A DNA stretch of 64,000 bases from Silene latifolia (taxonomy: Eukaryota > Streptophyta > Magnoliopsida > Caryophyllales > Caryophyllaceae): NCBI RefSeq assembly GCF_048544455.1, contig NC_133536.1, positions 196,977,325 through 197,041,324 of the forward strand, read 5' to 3'. The notes under the pieces are model-generated. The model was not told the DNA's origin. It searched no databases and was given only the letters and a program-made list of their open reading frames with translations. This document shows positions 47,669 to 58,783 of this stretch, piece after piece. Position 1 is the stretch's first letter. Each line of letters starts with the position of its first letter. The translations under genes and the position numbers were made by a program.

Positions 47669-48104
47669 ATGAATCCCCAGAATGTTGCCCCTGCTTAGAA
47701 TGTTCCTGCTCCTGCTGCTACTCCTGGTCTGGTTCCCAATCCCTACGGTTGTACCATGTGTGCCAGACGATTTGCTACTCACGGTGGTGCACTCCATCAT
47801 GGGGTATTTCCCTTATTATTCTTTTTTTTTGTTTATTTTTGATCTTTAAGTCACTGATTCTTGTTTTATCTTTCCAATTCTTGTTATCTTTCCAATTCTT
47901 ATCTTTCCAATTCACAACATTTTTTGACCTTATTTTACTTTGTTTTTAATTCAACTTCTTTTTTTACCTGTGTAGGAGCATCATTATGTGAAAGGTGTCC
48001 ATTTGTGCCGTTCTGCCAACTGTGGTAGGACAGTTTCTACTGACAGGGTTCGTGATCATGAGCATCAACCTCTAGGGACGATAGTTTACAATCCTGGAGC
48101 TTAG
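47669..48104 (+). pseudogene. Two-exon zinc-finger-like gene fragment
   Basis: Exon 1 (47669-47803) follows a good acceptor (TTTTTGTAG) and encodes an Ala/Pro-rich part, then GCTMCARRFATHGGALHHG (C-X2-C with His pair). It ends at GGG|GTATTT. Exon 2 (47976-48104) follows a T-rich tract and GTGTAG, reads in phase (EHHYVKGVHLCRSANCGRTV, DHEHQPLGTIVYNPGA) and stops at TAG. One in-frame TAG lies in exon 1 (codon 10, PA*NVPAP). The Cys/His pattern suggests metal binding. Family not recognised. It could be a captured fragment in a larger transposon or a decayed small gene; good splice borders argue that it was once functional. Confidence 0.45.
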
Positions 48105-48123
48105 TTTTGAAAGCCAGCCTACT

Positions 48124-48275
48124 CAGTTTAAGTTTTCAACATGAATTTTATGCAATGAAGTATGTATGTTTTGGTTTAAACCTTTAAGTGCACTTATGAT
48201 AAGTGATCAGTTTAAGTTTTCAACATGAATTTTATGCAATGAAGTATATGTATGGTTTGCTATTATGATAAGTGT
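48124..48275. repeat. 84-bp tandem duplication
   Basis: CAGTTTAAGTTTTCAACATG..GCAATGAAGTAT occurs at 48124 and again at 48208; the TTATGATAAGTG word after it is also repeated. Confidence 0.75.
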
Positions 48276-48897
48276 ACATGTTATGTTCAGACTCCCATTT
48301 CTCTATGCTACTGTGAATCTACTATAAGGCGGTAGTTCCCAATTATACGCCTTTTTACTTCATTTTTTTTTCCGATTTTCCAAACTGAAAATGTGGTAGG
48401 AGTTGTATCGTAAAGTTCTCGACCCACACACAATCAACCTATTCTTTCAACAATGGGGAAAATAATAATGACAGGTTTCAAAAATGGATCAAGTGAAACT
48501 ACTGCAAGAAATTGAAAGAAAAGGGTAATGTGGAAGAAAAGTACTAAATATGGTAGTCATTTATTACTCTTCTAGAGTTTACCACTCATTTATCATCATG
48601 CAATCATATCCTCTTCTCAAATTATTTTTTATGTATAGAACTAGCCTTGAAAAATTCTTTACGTAAAATTCTTTTTTGGTGAAAGTGGAAGAAAATTCTC
48701 ATAGTTTGGTAACATTGCATTTTCAGATCATATAAAAATTATATAAATAGTGCTTTGATCCAACACATATCACTACATGTTCCATCCTTGCTTTGTTTTT
48801 CTGCAACCAGACAGCATACAAGATAGCCTGGTTTACCTATATCATATGGTTTAACACTTGTTCTTCATTAGTACTAGAAATTATCATCATCATACGA
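48276..48897. other. AT-rich stretch, no gene seen
   Basis: No ORF, repeat array or transposon ends recognised. Confidence 0.5.
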
Positions 48898-50228
48898 TTT
48901 TTTTTTTGCATATAAACAAGAAAGGATTTTTACATCCTCATGGCCTCAGAGGCGAGGCCATGAGCTACTTTATTTAAATTTCTTGGTAAGTAACTGTCAC
49001 TCAGGCAATGGAACCCTGCACCAACCTTGTACATATCCTCCATAAGCCCACTTATGAGGTGGTTTTGCTTTTCGAATCCTGCAAATTGGGTAACCAACTG
49101 AAGTCAATCAGAGGATACATCCAGATGTAAGATACCTCGTTCCCGTGCCCACATCATGACCAGTTTGAGTCCTAACGCCTCAGTTTGGAGTGCGGATTCC
49201 GCTTTCATTTTTACTCCTCCTTTAAAGACCCTAGCCCCCATTCCGTTGTAGGCCACCCATCCTATTGAAGCGTCATATGTCCCATGCCAGCTTGCATCGA
49301 CCTTCACGCGTATTTTGTCGCATTCCCTTGTTCTTCCCACAAAATAGAAAGGGTAGCTATCTCGAATCATAACCAGTTCACCGCTATTCGTATCCTCCAC
49401 ATTTCCAGTTTTACTCTCCTTCCCTTCATTTCCCTTTCTTATATCATGTGCCCTGGTCGCAGAAGCTACCATCTGAGACCAATATCTAAAAAACCTTGTG
49501 GGTGGAATTTCCCCCTCGAAATATGACATTATTATGTAGCACCCAGATGCTCCAAACGGTAGCTAGAAATTGTAGTACTCTGTAATCTCCCTCATTCAAC
49601 TTGTCAAGGTATCTTATCCAGTTTACTAGTCATGCCTCTATGCCCGTGTGAATCCCTTGGTTTGTGTTTATACCAATGTCTGTTCCTGCCCAAATTCTGG
49701 CTACCACTTTACAATCCCTGAATAAGTCTTCCATGATTTCCTGATTCATCTCCTCTGTTCCACTGATCTGGCATAAGTGGTTCATAGTCAACTTTCATTT
49801 TGCCAATTCACTCTCTACCTATGTAGTGTCCTTGTTAGGATCTCCCATATCAGGATTCTCCACCTCGTAGGTTCTGGTAACTGCCATAACTTTGATTTGT
49901 AGAAATTTTTTCCGACCATGCTTAGCCGAGTCCTTTCCTTTTGTGACCCTTTTAATTCCATATGTGTATCAAAAATCACACCATACCCGCTTTTGACAGT
50001 GTAGTTTCCATTTCCAGTGTGAATCCAGAACACCTCATCCCTACTTTAGACTCACAAAAAGGCATCGCCATAATTCTTCTTGCATGTTCTTCTTTGAAAA
50101 CCCGGGCAATCAAATGTTCCTTCCATACGCATGTATTTGTACATAGATCCCTGATCTTAAGGTCTTTTAGATAGCTAAAATCATGCGTTAGAACCTCATC
50201 CTTTGGTTCCGGGAATCGCCCATCCACC
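48898..50228 (-). mobile_element. LINE 3' remnant: zinc-binding and RNase H domains
   Basis: Read leftwards, 50227-49815 encodes the region after RT (KDLKIRDLCTNTCVWKEHLI, GNGNYTVKSGYGVIF, LPEPTRWRILIWEI), with a stop and frame changes. Then 49529-49104 encodes an RNase H-type domain (IRVKVDASWHGTYDASIGW, SALQTEALGLKLVMMWA, LHLDVSSD, with D, E, D residues). A T-run at 48898-48907 is the poly(A) tail in reverse. This is the standard L1-type plant layout. The 5' part, including RT, is missing because the LTR fragment at 50229 interrupts it. Confidence 0.8.
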
Positions 50229-50638
50229 TGTAATACTACGGTTTTCTATGTCTATGAGTACTCTATTGAGTAGGACTTACTCTGTCGATTAAGTAGCCTT
50301 TTACGCAAAACAATAGTCTGCTTGTTGGTTACTCGATCGAGTTAGTGAGACACTCCATCGAGTAAGGGGCACTCGATCGAGTAAGTGTGTTTTACGGGTT
50401 TGTTTAGACGGGTTTTGTTAATAACGCGAGATTAATATATAAGCTTCCGTCATTACTTTCTTAAACACTTTTCAACATTCTAAACCTTTCAAGATAAGAT
50501 TAGAATTTACGTACATTGTATCTCTCGCGTTATTGGCAAATCCCAAAGCTAGGTTCATCGGATCATCTCGTTCTTTACGACGTTGTGATCATCGTGTCAA
50601 GGGTAAGTTCCTTGTATAATTTTTATAGCGTTTGTTTG
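50229..50638 (+). mobile_element. LTR fragment of the Tekay/Del-like family, plus orientation
   Basis: It begins TGTAATACTACGGTTTT and follows the 5' part of the minus-strand LTR at 52023-51600: palindromes, TTTTACGGG, GGGTTTTGTTAATAACGCGAG, then TTACGACGTTGTGATCATCGTG. It is cut at 50638 by the insertion of that other element, whose left target flank is GTTTG. It contains palindromes at 50331, 50352 and 50371 and a TATA-like TAATATATAAG (50431). Confidence 0.8.
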
Positions 50639-52023
50639 TGACACCCCTATACTCCAAGTGCCTTACCAGGACCACTTATGGTATGAGAACATCACCATCT
50701 CGGTTATCCGAGGCAATGATACTCAAATAGACAATAACGAAACATATTTAGATGATAGTAAAGTTTAAGTGATATATCAAACTCCAAAACCGTCAAAATA
50801 AATACAACTATTCTCCAAAAACCAAAGTACTCAAACAACTAAATAGAACACAGCGGAAAACTCTAAGACCAGTGGTGACTCCATCCCAGCTATCCCTCGC
50901 ATATGCCATCATACCTGCTCAGCAACTGTTCACCATCCCCGAATGGATCACCACAGTTTTTAAAACAATTCGGGTAAGTACTGATTACATAAAAACAATA
51001 GCCACGATGAAACAATAACAAAAACAGCTCAAACCAATCTCCAGTCTCCATCTCCAATCTCCACACAACTGACTACACACTAAAGTGTGTAGCCATGCAG
51101 AGTACCCATCGCAACAAGTACTCCTCGCCGCCAGTGGGGGACCGCAGCCGTTCTCACCTAAGGCCCGCTCATCTCCATCGAGCGATAAACCCAAGTTCAT
51201 TAATGTGCACATCCCTTCTGTAGCGGGTTCCACAAAAGGAAAATTAAGGGCGTGAAACCACTCCCACAAGTGACTCCACTCAGCCAGGAACGCACCCCGA
51301 AGATCACAGACAGTTATACAATCAATCAACAATATACTATCACAATCACCAAAACCAATCAAACATTATAATTAATCAACAATCACAAGCACAATTACCA
51401 ACACAACATATAGCCAATACTGAGTAGGAAAACCCTACCTGGAAATCAAACACCAACAGTCGATCAAGCAGCTAAATCAGAATCCTTCCTCAACGAAACC
51501 TCCTCCTATAACATACATAGATGCAATTACTACCACATTCATATAAATCACCCAAAACCCCTAATATCACCCAATTAGGGTTTAACCAACCTTAACAAAA
51601 CATGATAAAAATTATATAAAAATCTTACCCTCGACACAAGGATCACAACGGCGTAAAAAACAAGATGATTCGACACTCCTAACCTTGGGGATTTGATAAC
51701 AACGCGATGAAAGCAACTTACGTAACTTCTCTTCTTCTCAAATAGGTTTTAGAATTGTTAAAAGAGATTAAGAAAAGTGACGGTCATCTTTTAATACTAA
51801 TCTCGCGTCATTAACAAAACCCGTCAAACTCAGCCCGTAAAACACACTTACTCGATCGAGTAAGTGACTTACTCAATCTAGTGCTCCTTACTCGATCGAG
51901 TGCCCAACTTACTCGATCGAGTACCCTACAGGCAGATTACTGTTTTGCGTAAAAAGCTACTTACTCAACATAGTAAGCGCCACTCGATAGAGTACTCTTA
52001 GACACATAAAACCGTAGTATTAC
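50639..52023 (-). repeat. 3' LTR of Tekay/Del-like element
   Basis: 1385 bp; contains a palindrome array at 51850-51992 and, together with 50229-50638, forms a long inverted repeat. Confidence 0.85.
51850..51992. promoter_or_regulatory. Palindrome array in Tekay/Del-like LTR
   Basis: CTCGATCGAG or one- to two-base variants start at 51851, 51872, 51891, 51912, 51964 and 51983, giving spacings of 21, 19 and 21, then 52, then 19 bp. Confidence 0.65.
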
Positions 52024-52155
52024 AGTCTCCCCTCCTTAAAAAAGAACTTCGTCCCCTAAGTTCAACCCATAGAAAAAACACACTAACATCACTCCGACAC
52101 AACAACATAACCAAGACTTAACACAAAACTCAAAACACACCTCCCAAAACAAAAC

Positions 52156-53165
52156 TCAACCCGACTCAAGACAACTATTAACTGGACTAAACCAACATAA
52201 AACATTGCGGTCAAGAATCTGTTTAGGCACCTCAAGATAAGACAAAGACTCATCTAGCTCGATGTTCTCTACCTCTAACACATGTGATGGATCAATAAAA
52301 TACTTCCGCAGTTGAGACACATGAAACACATTATGCACTCTATCCAAAGCAGCTGGTAAAGCTAACCGGTAAGCAACCTCACCCACACGATCCAAAATCT
52401 CATATGGTCCTATAAACTTTTGGCTCAGCTTCCCTTTCTTACCAAACCTCATGACCCCACGCATAGGAGACACTTTCAAAAGAACTTTGTCCCCAACCTG
52501 AAACTCTATGTCACGATGATGTAGATCTGCATAACTCTTTTGTCGATCCTGGGCCGCTTTCATCCTTTGTCTAATCAGCTTAACCTGTTCAACCATCACC
52601 TATACCATCTGTGGTCCCAAAACAACGGCCTCAGCACTATCATCCCAGCAAATCGGACTCCTACATCTCCTCCCATACAAAGCCTCAAATGGTGCCATGC
52701 CAATACTGGTGTGATAGCTGTTGTTGTAAGAAAACTCAATCAAATATAATCTCTACTCCCATCTACCACCAAAATCCATAACACAAGCTCGCAACATGTC
52801 CTCTAAAGTCTTGATGCTCCTCTCTGTCTGGCCATCTGTCGCATGATGAAATGCAGTACTAATCTTCAAAATAGTTCCCATCATCTCCTACAACTCTTTC
52901 CAAAACCGTGATATGAACCTCGCATCTCTATCGGACACTATATCCTTAGGCACCCCATGCAAACGAACCACATGTTCCCTATAAGCCAAAGGCAACTGTA
53001 TCTTGGTCTAATTATCTTTCATCGGCACAAAGTGAGCTGATTTCGTCAGACGGTCAACTATAACCCATATCATGTTGTTACCCTGTTGACTCCTCGACAA
53101 ACCCACTATAAAATCCATATAAATGGACTCCCACTTCCACTCAGGTACCTCAAGAGACTGAATCT
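52156..53165 (-). pseudogene. pol: Integrase C-terminal part of Tekay/Del-like pol, with stops
   Basis: The enzyme would insert element DNA. From 53165 leftwards: [20 protein letters not shown] (first catalytic Asp), [29 protein letters not shown] (second Asp), then DGQTERS (Glu). After several in-frame stops the clean open part 52599-52156 has QKSYADLHHRDIEFQVGDKV, KLSQKFIGPYEILDRVGEVA and HNVFHVSQLRKY, followed by a short tail where the chromodomain should be. Stops before and after the catalytic core show decay. The 5' half of this reading continues at 63885-64000. Confidence 0.85.
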
Positions 53166-54625
53166 TGATATGTGCATTTTATATAGTCTTTTTAGCCTAC
53201 TTTTGCACGTATTTCTATGTACTTTTGTACTGTTTTATATTGCATTATGCCTCGAAATGGCTACTTTGGTTTGTTTTGTCTGTTTTGTAGGAATGAACCT
53301 GAAAGTAGTAGAATCATACCCTTTTCGTATTGTTTTGCATGCATTTTGAGAAGACGTGGATTTCAGAGCGAGATACTGCATTGGGATGCGTGAAGGAATG
53401 GTCTACGTAGCAGTCGGCAACGAGTTGAAGCTGATTTTGGAGGAAGAACACTCGATCGAGGAGTATTTTGGTCGATCGAGTGCTTTTATATGCTGAGGAG
53501 GTCGATCGAGTACTTTATTGTACTCGATCGAAATGCTGGATATAAGGTTTCCTCGATCGAGTAACATTTCTGCTCGATCGAGTGTTTTATATGCTGAAGT
53601 CCTCGATCGAGTTGTCTCAAACTACTTGATCGAGAGGTTATTGGTTTTCACGGGCCTTAATTAACCCGTGTTGCTTATTTTAGTTTTGGACTTTGTATTT
53701 TCTCTTTAAGCTTCGAATAATTAGGTCATTAGTACGCTACACACTTCTTAGCTTTCTCTCTTAATCTTTCCCAAAACTTTTCTACTGTAAACTTCACTTT
53801 TGGGTTATTTTGCTTGGATCTCGTTGTTCTTTACGCCGGAATTCTTGTTATTGTAATCCTTCTCTCCTTTTAATCTTAATATTGCTTTTACTTGCTTTAA
53901 TTCCTTTGTTCTGCTTAATTTAATTTCTGCTCTAATTTGTTTATGCCATATTATTATTATTGCAACATGTTTATCATTAGTTATTTCATTATTATTAATA
54001 TTGACAACATTAATAGCATGAGTAGCTAATTTCTTTCATGTTGGGACTAGGGGATCTATGGTAGAATTGTGACGATGTAGCGAATAGGCTAGATACTTAT
54101 TTGTGAGAATCTGTACCCATGGCAATTTAATTATAATACCGACTTAGTTGAGTGCACGCTTCTAAGTTACGCTTTAATCTGGTTAAATTTATTCCTGGAT
54201 CGGAAGATTGGACTAAATAGACCTGCTATGAACAGTAGACTACCCTGATGAGCGTGGAAGTTAAGTTAGTGGAAATCTAGGATAGAAAGTGGACCGGAAG
54301 GACCTTTCCAATATCCGTCTCATAGTAAATTATCTAGACTATTTGTAGTTGAGTCATTAGGCTACCGTAGTGAACCGAAATCCCGACATGTTCTCTCTTT
54401 ATTGATCACCCTTATTCACATTTTCTTGACTTTACTGCTCTTTCCTTGCTACTCTTTCCCTTAAGCCTTTTAGTTTAGAAAACTGAATTACAACCCCCCA
54501 TTTTGTGACCAAATAGACGGACCTCTAACGGATATCTTGCCTCCCTGTGGAGATCGAACCGACTTCCCTAGCTATATTAGTTAGGCTAGTTGGTTATTTT
54601 TGGTAGGTTTACGACTAGCCTGTCA
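53166..54625 (+). repeat. 5' LTR of Athila element
   Basis: 1460 bp. A palindrome array is at 53450-53634. Confidence 0.92.
53450..53634. promoter_or_regulatory. Palindrome array in Athila LTR, alternating ~21/29-bp spacing
   Basis: CTCGATCGAG or variants start at 53451, 53471, 53501, 53523, 53552, 53573, 53602 and 53625: spacings 20, 30, 22, 29, 21, 29, 23. Confidence 0.7.
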
Positions 54626-54630
54626 AATTT

Positions 54631-54648
54631 TGGCGCCGTTGCCGGGGA
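54631..54648 (+). promoter_or_regulatory. Primer-binding site, tRNA-Asp type
   Basis: TGGCGCCGTTGCCGGGGA, five bases after the LTR end; the standard Athila-lineage site. Confidence 0.88.
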
Positions 54649-54738
54649 GGCAATAGCCCTGTCTGTTTCTGTTTCGTTTATTTTTATCCGTCTCAGGGAA
54701 TTTTTATTCCTTGAGGCAGTTCTCATTTATCTCTTTCA

Positions 54739-57700
54739 GTGCTGTGTATGCCCAGGTCAAACAGGTCGGAGTTAATTTCAGCTGATTACGAGCCGGAGAG
54801 ATTGTTCAGGCATAGACTCTGTCTGCAAAGAGAATTACGAAAGGAAGACTTGAGTACTTTCGAGCCCGAGCTACAGCATTTTCTATTTGCAGAAGATCAA
54901 TATTTAGAAGAAGATACTCTCATTTCTGCTAACTTACCAGTAAAGATGCCGAATATTGCAAGTCATTCGGAGCCTAAAGCATCTTCTATTCCCAAGGGTT
55001 TCAACCTCCAGACCGAGGACGGTAATACCTTTGACATCCGTCCGTCTTACATTAATCTGGTGGAGAGAAATCTGTATAGGGGTGTGGCAGGTGAAGACCC
55101 AAGGAAGCATATGGAGGTCTTTACTGATTACTGTTCTACTATTCCCGCTACAAAGGGGGTAACTCAAGACAAGATTAAGGAGGTGCTCTTTCCTTTTTCT
55201 CTGACTGACTCAGCCCGTGAGTGGTTGACTGATTTGGACCGAACAAATTCTGGAATTAAAAACTGGGAGACTCTCGCGCTTGCTTTTTATAAAAGATATT
55301 TCCCTCCGCAGCGCACCAATCAGCTGAGGGGAAAGATAACGAGTTTCAAGCAGGCACCTGACGAGACATTTTATGAAGCTTGTTGTCGGTTCAAGAAATT
55401 GGTGAGGTCTCTTCCTCATCACGTGTTCGATCAATGGTTTTTATGTAACCGATTTTATAATGGGTTATATGACGACCATAGAGCTATTCTGGACGCCTCA
55501 TCCAATGGAAGATTTCAGAAAAACATTGATGATGATAAGGGATGGGGCATTATTGAGGAGATGGCGACCCATTATGCTGAATATGGGAACCCACGAGATG
55601 GTATTCGAACAGTCCATTCAGTTGATAAGGCAGTTGTGGCTCAGCTGGAAGCCATGAATGCTCGTTTTGATAGATTGGAGCTGCAATATGCTGGGGAGCC
55701 ACAGATGGTTCATTTGCTGACTAGACATGAAACTGTCATTTGTGAGAGATGTGGAGGAGATGACGGTCATACTGCTATTGACTGTCTTACAGAGAAAGAA
55801 CAGGTCCTTGCCTTTCAACAATACAGGCAAGGAGGGGGTTCTTATTATAACAACCAAGGGGCTATCCATCCCAATTTGAGGTGGACAAGTCAAAATGTGC
55901 TCAATCCCAGCCCTCCACCGTAGCAGCAGCCATATGTCCCTCCTCATAAGGCTCAACAAGGCTTCCAAAATTCTCTTTCCTTTCCTCCTCCCAATCAAGG
56001 TGCATCATCTTCAGGTGGGGTGAGCGAGTTAGCTGAGTTGAAGACGATGTTGCAGTCGTTGAGAAAGCAGTGGCAGTTAAGTGACCAACAAAAAGAAGCA
56101 TCCATCAAGTCACTTGAAACTCAAGTTGCTCAGTTAGCCGCGAACCAGTCCACGAGGAAACAGGGTCATTTGCCGTCCCAAGCTGATAAGAACCCACACG
56201 AGACGGAGAATTTAATTAATTTGAGAATCGGTCATTCATATGAAGGACCGAAATTACCTGTTGACAGGAGTATTTCAGACCCGAGGAAGGTTATTAATGC
56301 TGATGAACAGTTTACTGTTGCTGAAAACGAGCTGACGACGAAGAAAATACTCGATCGACTGGTTTCAGGGGGTCGATCGAGTAAAACTGATGAAGAAAGG
56401 ACTTGATCAAGTGGAAATTTTACTCGATCGAGTGAACTGGATAATGAACAGCTCGATCGAGAAGTCCAAACCACTCGATCAAGTGATATTGCTGAGGAAA
56501 CTGTTCGATCGAGTGGCATTTTTGCTCGAACGAACACTACTGTTAATGAAGACCTCGATCGAGAGCCTGCCAGTGCTCGATCGAGTGAAATCTCACCAGG
56601 AAGGACTCGATCGAGAGGCAAAAAGTCTCGATCGAGTGATAAGGAGCTTGATCCAGCTGATACGTTGGAAGAGAGAAACAAAGTGCTCGAGATACCTATT
56701 ACAGTGCCCTTCCCGAGGCGATTGCAGAACACGAAGGCCAATCAACAGTTCGGTAAATTTGCCGAGCTCCTAAAAAACATACAAGTCACTGTTCCATTCG
56801 CCGAATTGCTGACACAGGTACCCTCTTATTTAAAATTTATGAAAGAAATCTTATCACGTAAGAGGCACATTAATGATCATGAGACGGTAGCTTTGACCTA
56901 GGTAGGGACTGCTCTAGTTTAAAATAAGAAACCTCCTAAACAGTCAGACCCGGATAGTTTCTCGATTTCATGTCATATAGGTACCCATTTGATTGATAAC
57001 GCGCTATGCGATCTTGGTGCTAGCGTGAGCGTCTTACCTTTGTCTCTTGCTAAGAGACTTGGTTTGACTAAGTTTAATTGCACGAACATGACTGTACAGA
57101 TGGCCGACCGTAGTATATCACGGCCTTTAGATGTCATAGAGGACATACCTGTTAAAATCGGGAGATTTTTTATTCCCGTTGATTTTGTAGTGCTTGATAT
57201 CCCCGAGGATACTCACACCCCTATTATTTTAGGGAAACCATTTTTATTCACTGCTCGTGTAGTGATAGATGTCGGGGGCAAGACATTAACATTTCAGGTA
57301 GGAGACGAGGAATTAATTTTCCATCAGTCTAAGTCTCGAAGGGCTCCCATGCAAGCTCAGCCTTGCAATGCCCTTTCCTCTATTGACCCTTATATTGATA
57401 CTCCAGATGAAAATTTGGAATTTTGTACTGCTATTGTGACCCCTCCGCCTCAGATTGAGAGCAAAAAGGAGGATAATTCGTCTGTTTTCCTTGCTGCAGG
57501 TACAGATGAAAAATATGCAGGAGCTGTCAAAGGTCGTTGTGCAATTAAAATCAATCAAATTGGGGGTGACAACGTCAAAGATGGTGAGAAGGAAAAAGGG
57601 ACGAAAAAAGTTCGTGCGTACGTGGACGTCAACTATTCTCCTCCTACTGGTTCAAATTCAAGCTCGTGGAGAATGAAGAGGACGGTCAATGATGCCGAAG

Positions 57701-57801
57701 GGACGTCCTCCAGTCAGAAGCCCTCCATGGGGCTACTGAATTGTGTCTTGAGAAATAAGCGGAGAATGCCCCGTGTAACAATTTATAAAAACTATTTTTA
57801 A
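54739..57801 (+). pseudogene. gag-pro: Athila gag-protease polyprotein, four internal stops, one frame
   Basis: Start at ATG 54739 or 54748 (MPRSNRSELI). The gag core has FNLQTEDGNTFDIRPSYINL, LFPFSLTDSAREWL, ETLALAFYKRYFPPQRT and FYEACCRFKKLVRSLPHH; the zinc knuckle is CERCGGDDGHTAIDC. TAG at 55921-55923 is followed in the same frame by a coiled coil (SELAELKTMLQSLRKQWQ), the palindrome-encoded repeat, VLEIPITVPFPRRLQN, VPFAELLTQVPSYLKFMKEI and the retropepsin at 56989-57801 (ALCDLGASVSVLPLSLAKRL, TPIILGKPFL). Further stops: TGA 56404-56406, TAG 56899-56901, TAA 56920-56922. No frameshift is needed anywhere. Translation ends at 57801 where RT should begin. Confidence 0.85.
56350..56656. repeat. 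Palindrome array inside gag-protease frame, 51-nt period
   Basis: CTCGATCGAG or variants start at 56350, 56372, 56402, 56423, 56452, 56474, 56503, 56525, 56554, 56576, 56606, 56627 and 56647. Spacings alternate 21-22 and 29-30, i.e. 51 nt = 17 codons per pair. In the polyprotein frame they encode alternating LDRE-like and RSS-like motifs between the coiled coil and the pre-protease region. Confidence 0.8.
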
Positions 57802-57984
57802 ATTTTCGTTGGATTTATTTATTGCGTTTATTAGGACTATTAGAATTTAGACAATTTTTAGTGTAGTTAGAAAGACTATAGACTGTCATTCTTGTGATTT
57901 GGTATATCAGGATATGTTTACGAGTGTTTTCATGCAGGTTTGGGGAGATTATACGCATTTTGGATGACATACACGAGGAAAAGC

Positions 57985-58169
57985 ACTCGATCGAGTACTT
58001 TTTGTACTCGATCGAGAGAATTGTGCAAGAAAAGCTTCGATCGAGGGGCTTCAAAAGGCTCGATCGAATTGGCAAAAAGAGGGATCTCTCGATCGAGTGG
58101 AATTTTACTTGATCGAGTAATTTGAAGACAGGATCTCTCGATCGAGTAGTTTCAAATCACTCGATCGAG
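57985..58169. promoter_or_regulatory. Palindrome array upstream of Athila ORF1-like gene
   Basis: Copies start at 57985, 58007, 58036, 58059, 58088, 58108, 58137 and 58160: spacings 22, 29, 23, 29, 20, 29, 23. The same alternation is seen in the LTR and the gag-protease arrays. Confidence 0.7.
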
Positions 58170-58251
58170 TGAAATCAAAAATCCCGCGCAGGAAGTTATC
58201 TTTAACTTCTATTTTCCTTAATCTAATATCATTATTTCCTTTGTTCGTCAT

Positions 58252-58783
58252 TTTGCACGATAAAAAACCCCCAAATTCTCTCTAAATCTTTGCCCATTGC
58301 CAAATCAATCACCTACAATTTGATCTTTGCTAATTACTCGACATTTCCCCCTTATTTTCCCTTTGATTATTGTTGGTTTTTTCGGTCAATTGAGGAGTTA
58401 GGGTTTGCGGTTTTTTTCTCGAAAATCGCCTAATTTGCACCGTTCTTTGTCGATTAATTGCTTCTTTGTAGGTTTCAACCATCAAGTAAGTATCCCTTCT
58501 ACCCTCTTGTTGTTTAATTGCTTTAATTTTATCAATTGAGGTAAATTAGGGTTTAGGGTTTATCATAGTTGAAATTTTCTACTAAAATTGGGGTTTCCTG
58601 TTTAAATTGCTTCACTTGATGATTGTTCTCCTTTACCTCATCGCTGATTATCTGTTTATCTCGAAATTTTGAGGTAAAATTGGGAATTAGGGTTTTGTTA
58701 ATTCAAAAATTTCGACTGACTTAGGGGATTTATGGTGTTTAATTTGCTAATTAATTATCATCCCCCTTCCTTACTTGATTAGG
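58252..58783 (+). promoter_or_regulatory. Candidate internal promoter, leader and leader intron of Athila ORF1-like gene
   Basis: CACGATAAAAAACCCCCAAA (from 58256) is TATA-like, followed by a CT-rich leader, donor CAA|GTAAGTAT (58486) and acceptor TTGATTAG| (58782), one base before ATG 58784. Same order as in the element at 20425. Function inferred only. Confidence 0.45.

Larger units (their letters stand above)
50639..53165 (-). mobile_element. Tekay/Del-like (chromovirus) element, 3' part; resumes at 63885
   Basis: The 3' LTR (50639-52023, TGTAATAC...GGTGTCA on the minus strand) is preceded by polypurine tract TTTAAGGAGGGGAGAC and by pol remnants. The element is interrupted at 53165 by the Athila element and continues at 63885 beyond the window. 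It is the only LTR element here with integrase sequence. Its own 5' end is outside the window. Confidence 0.85.

Noticed and set aside
50985..51362. 125-residue minus-strand ORF within an LTR
   Set aside because: Lies wholly in the Tekay/Del-like LTR, no domain resemblance.
56232..56741. 169-residue minus-strand ORF with SLDRV repeats
   Set aside because: Palindromes read similarly on both strands, so repeats of LDR appear in antisense; gag-protease frame is on the plus strand.
57802..58783. Search for Athila reverse transcriptase after protease
   Set aside because: No RT, RNase H or integrase motifs in any frame; only palindromes and leader.
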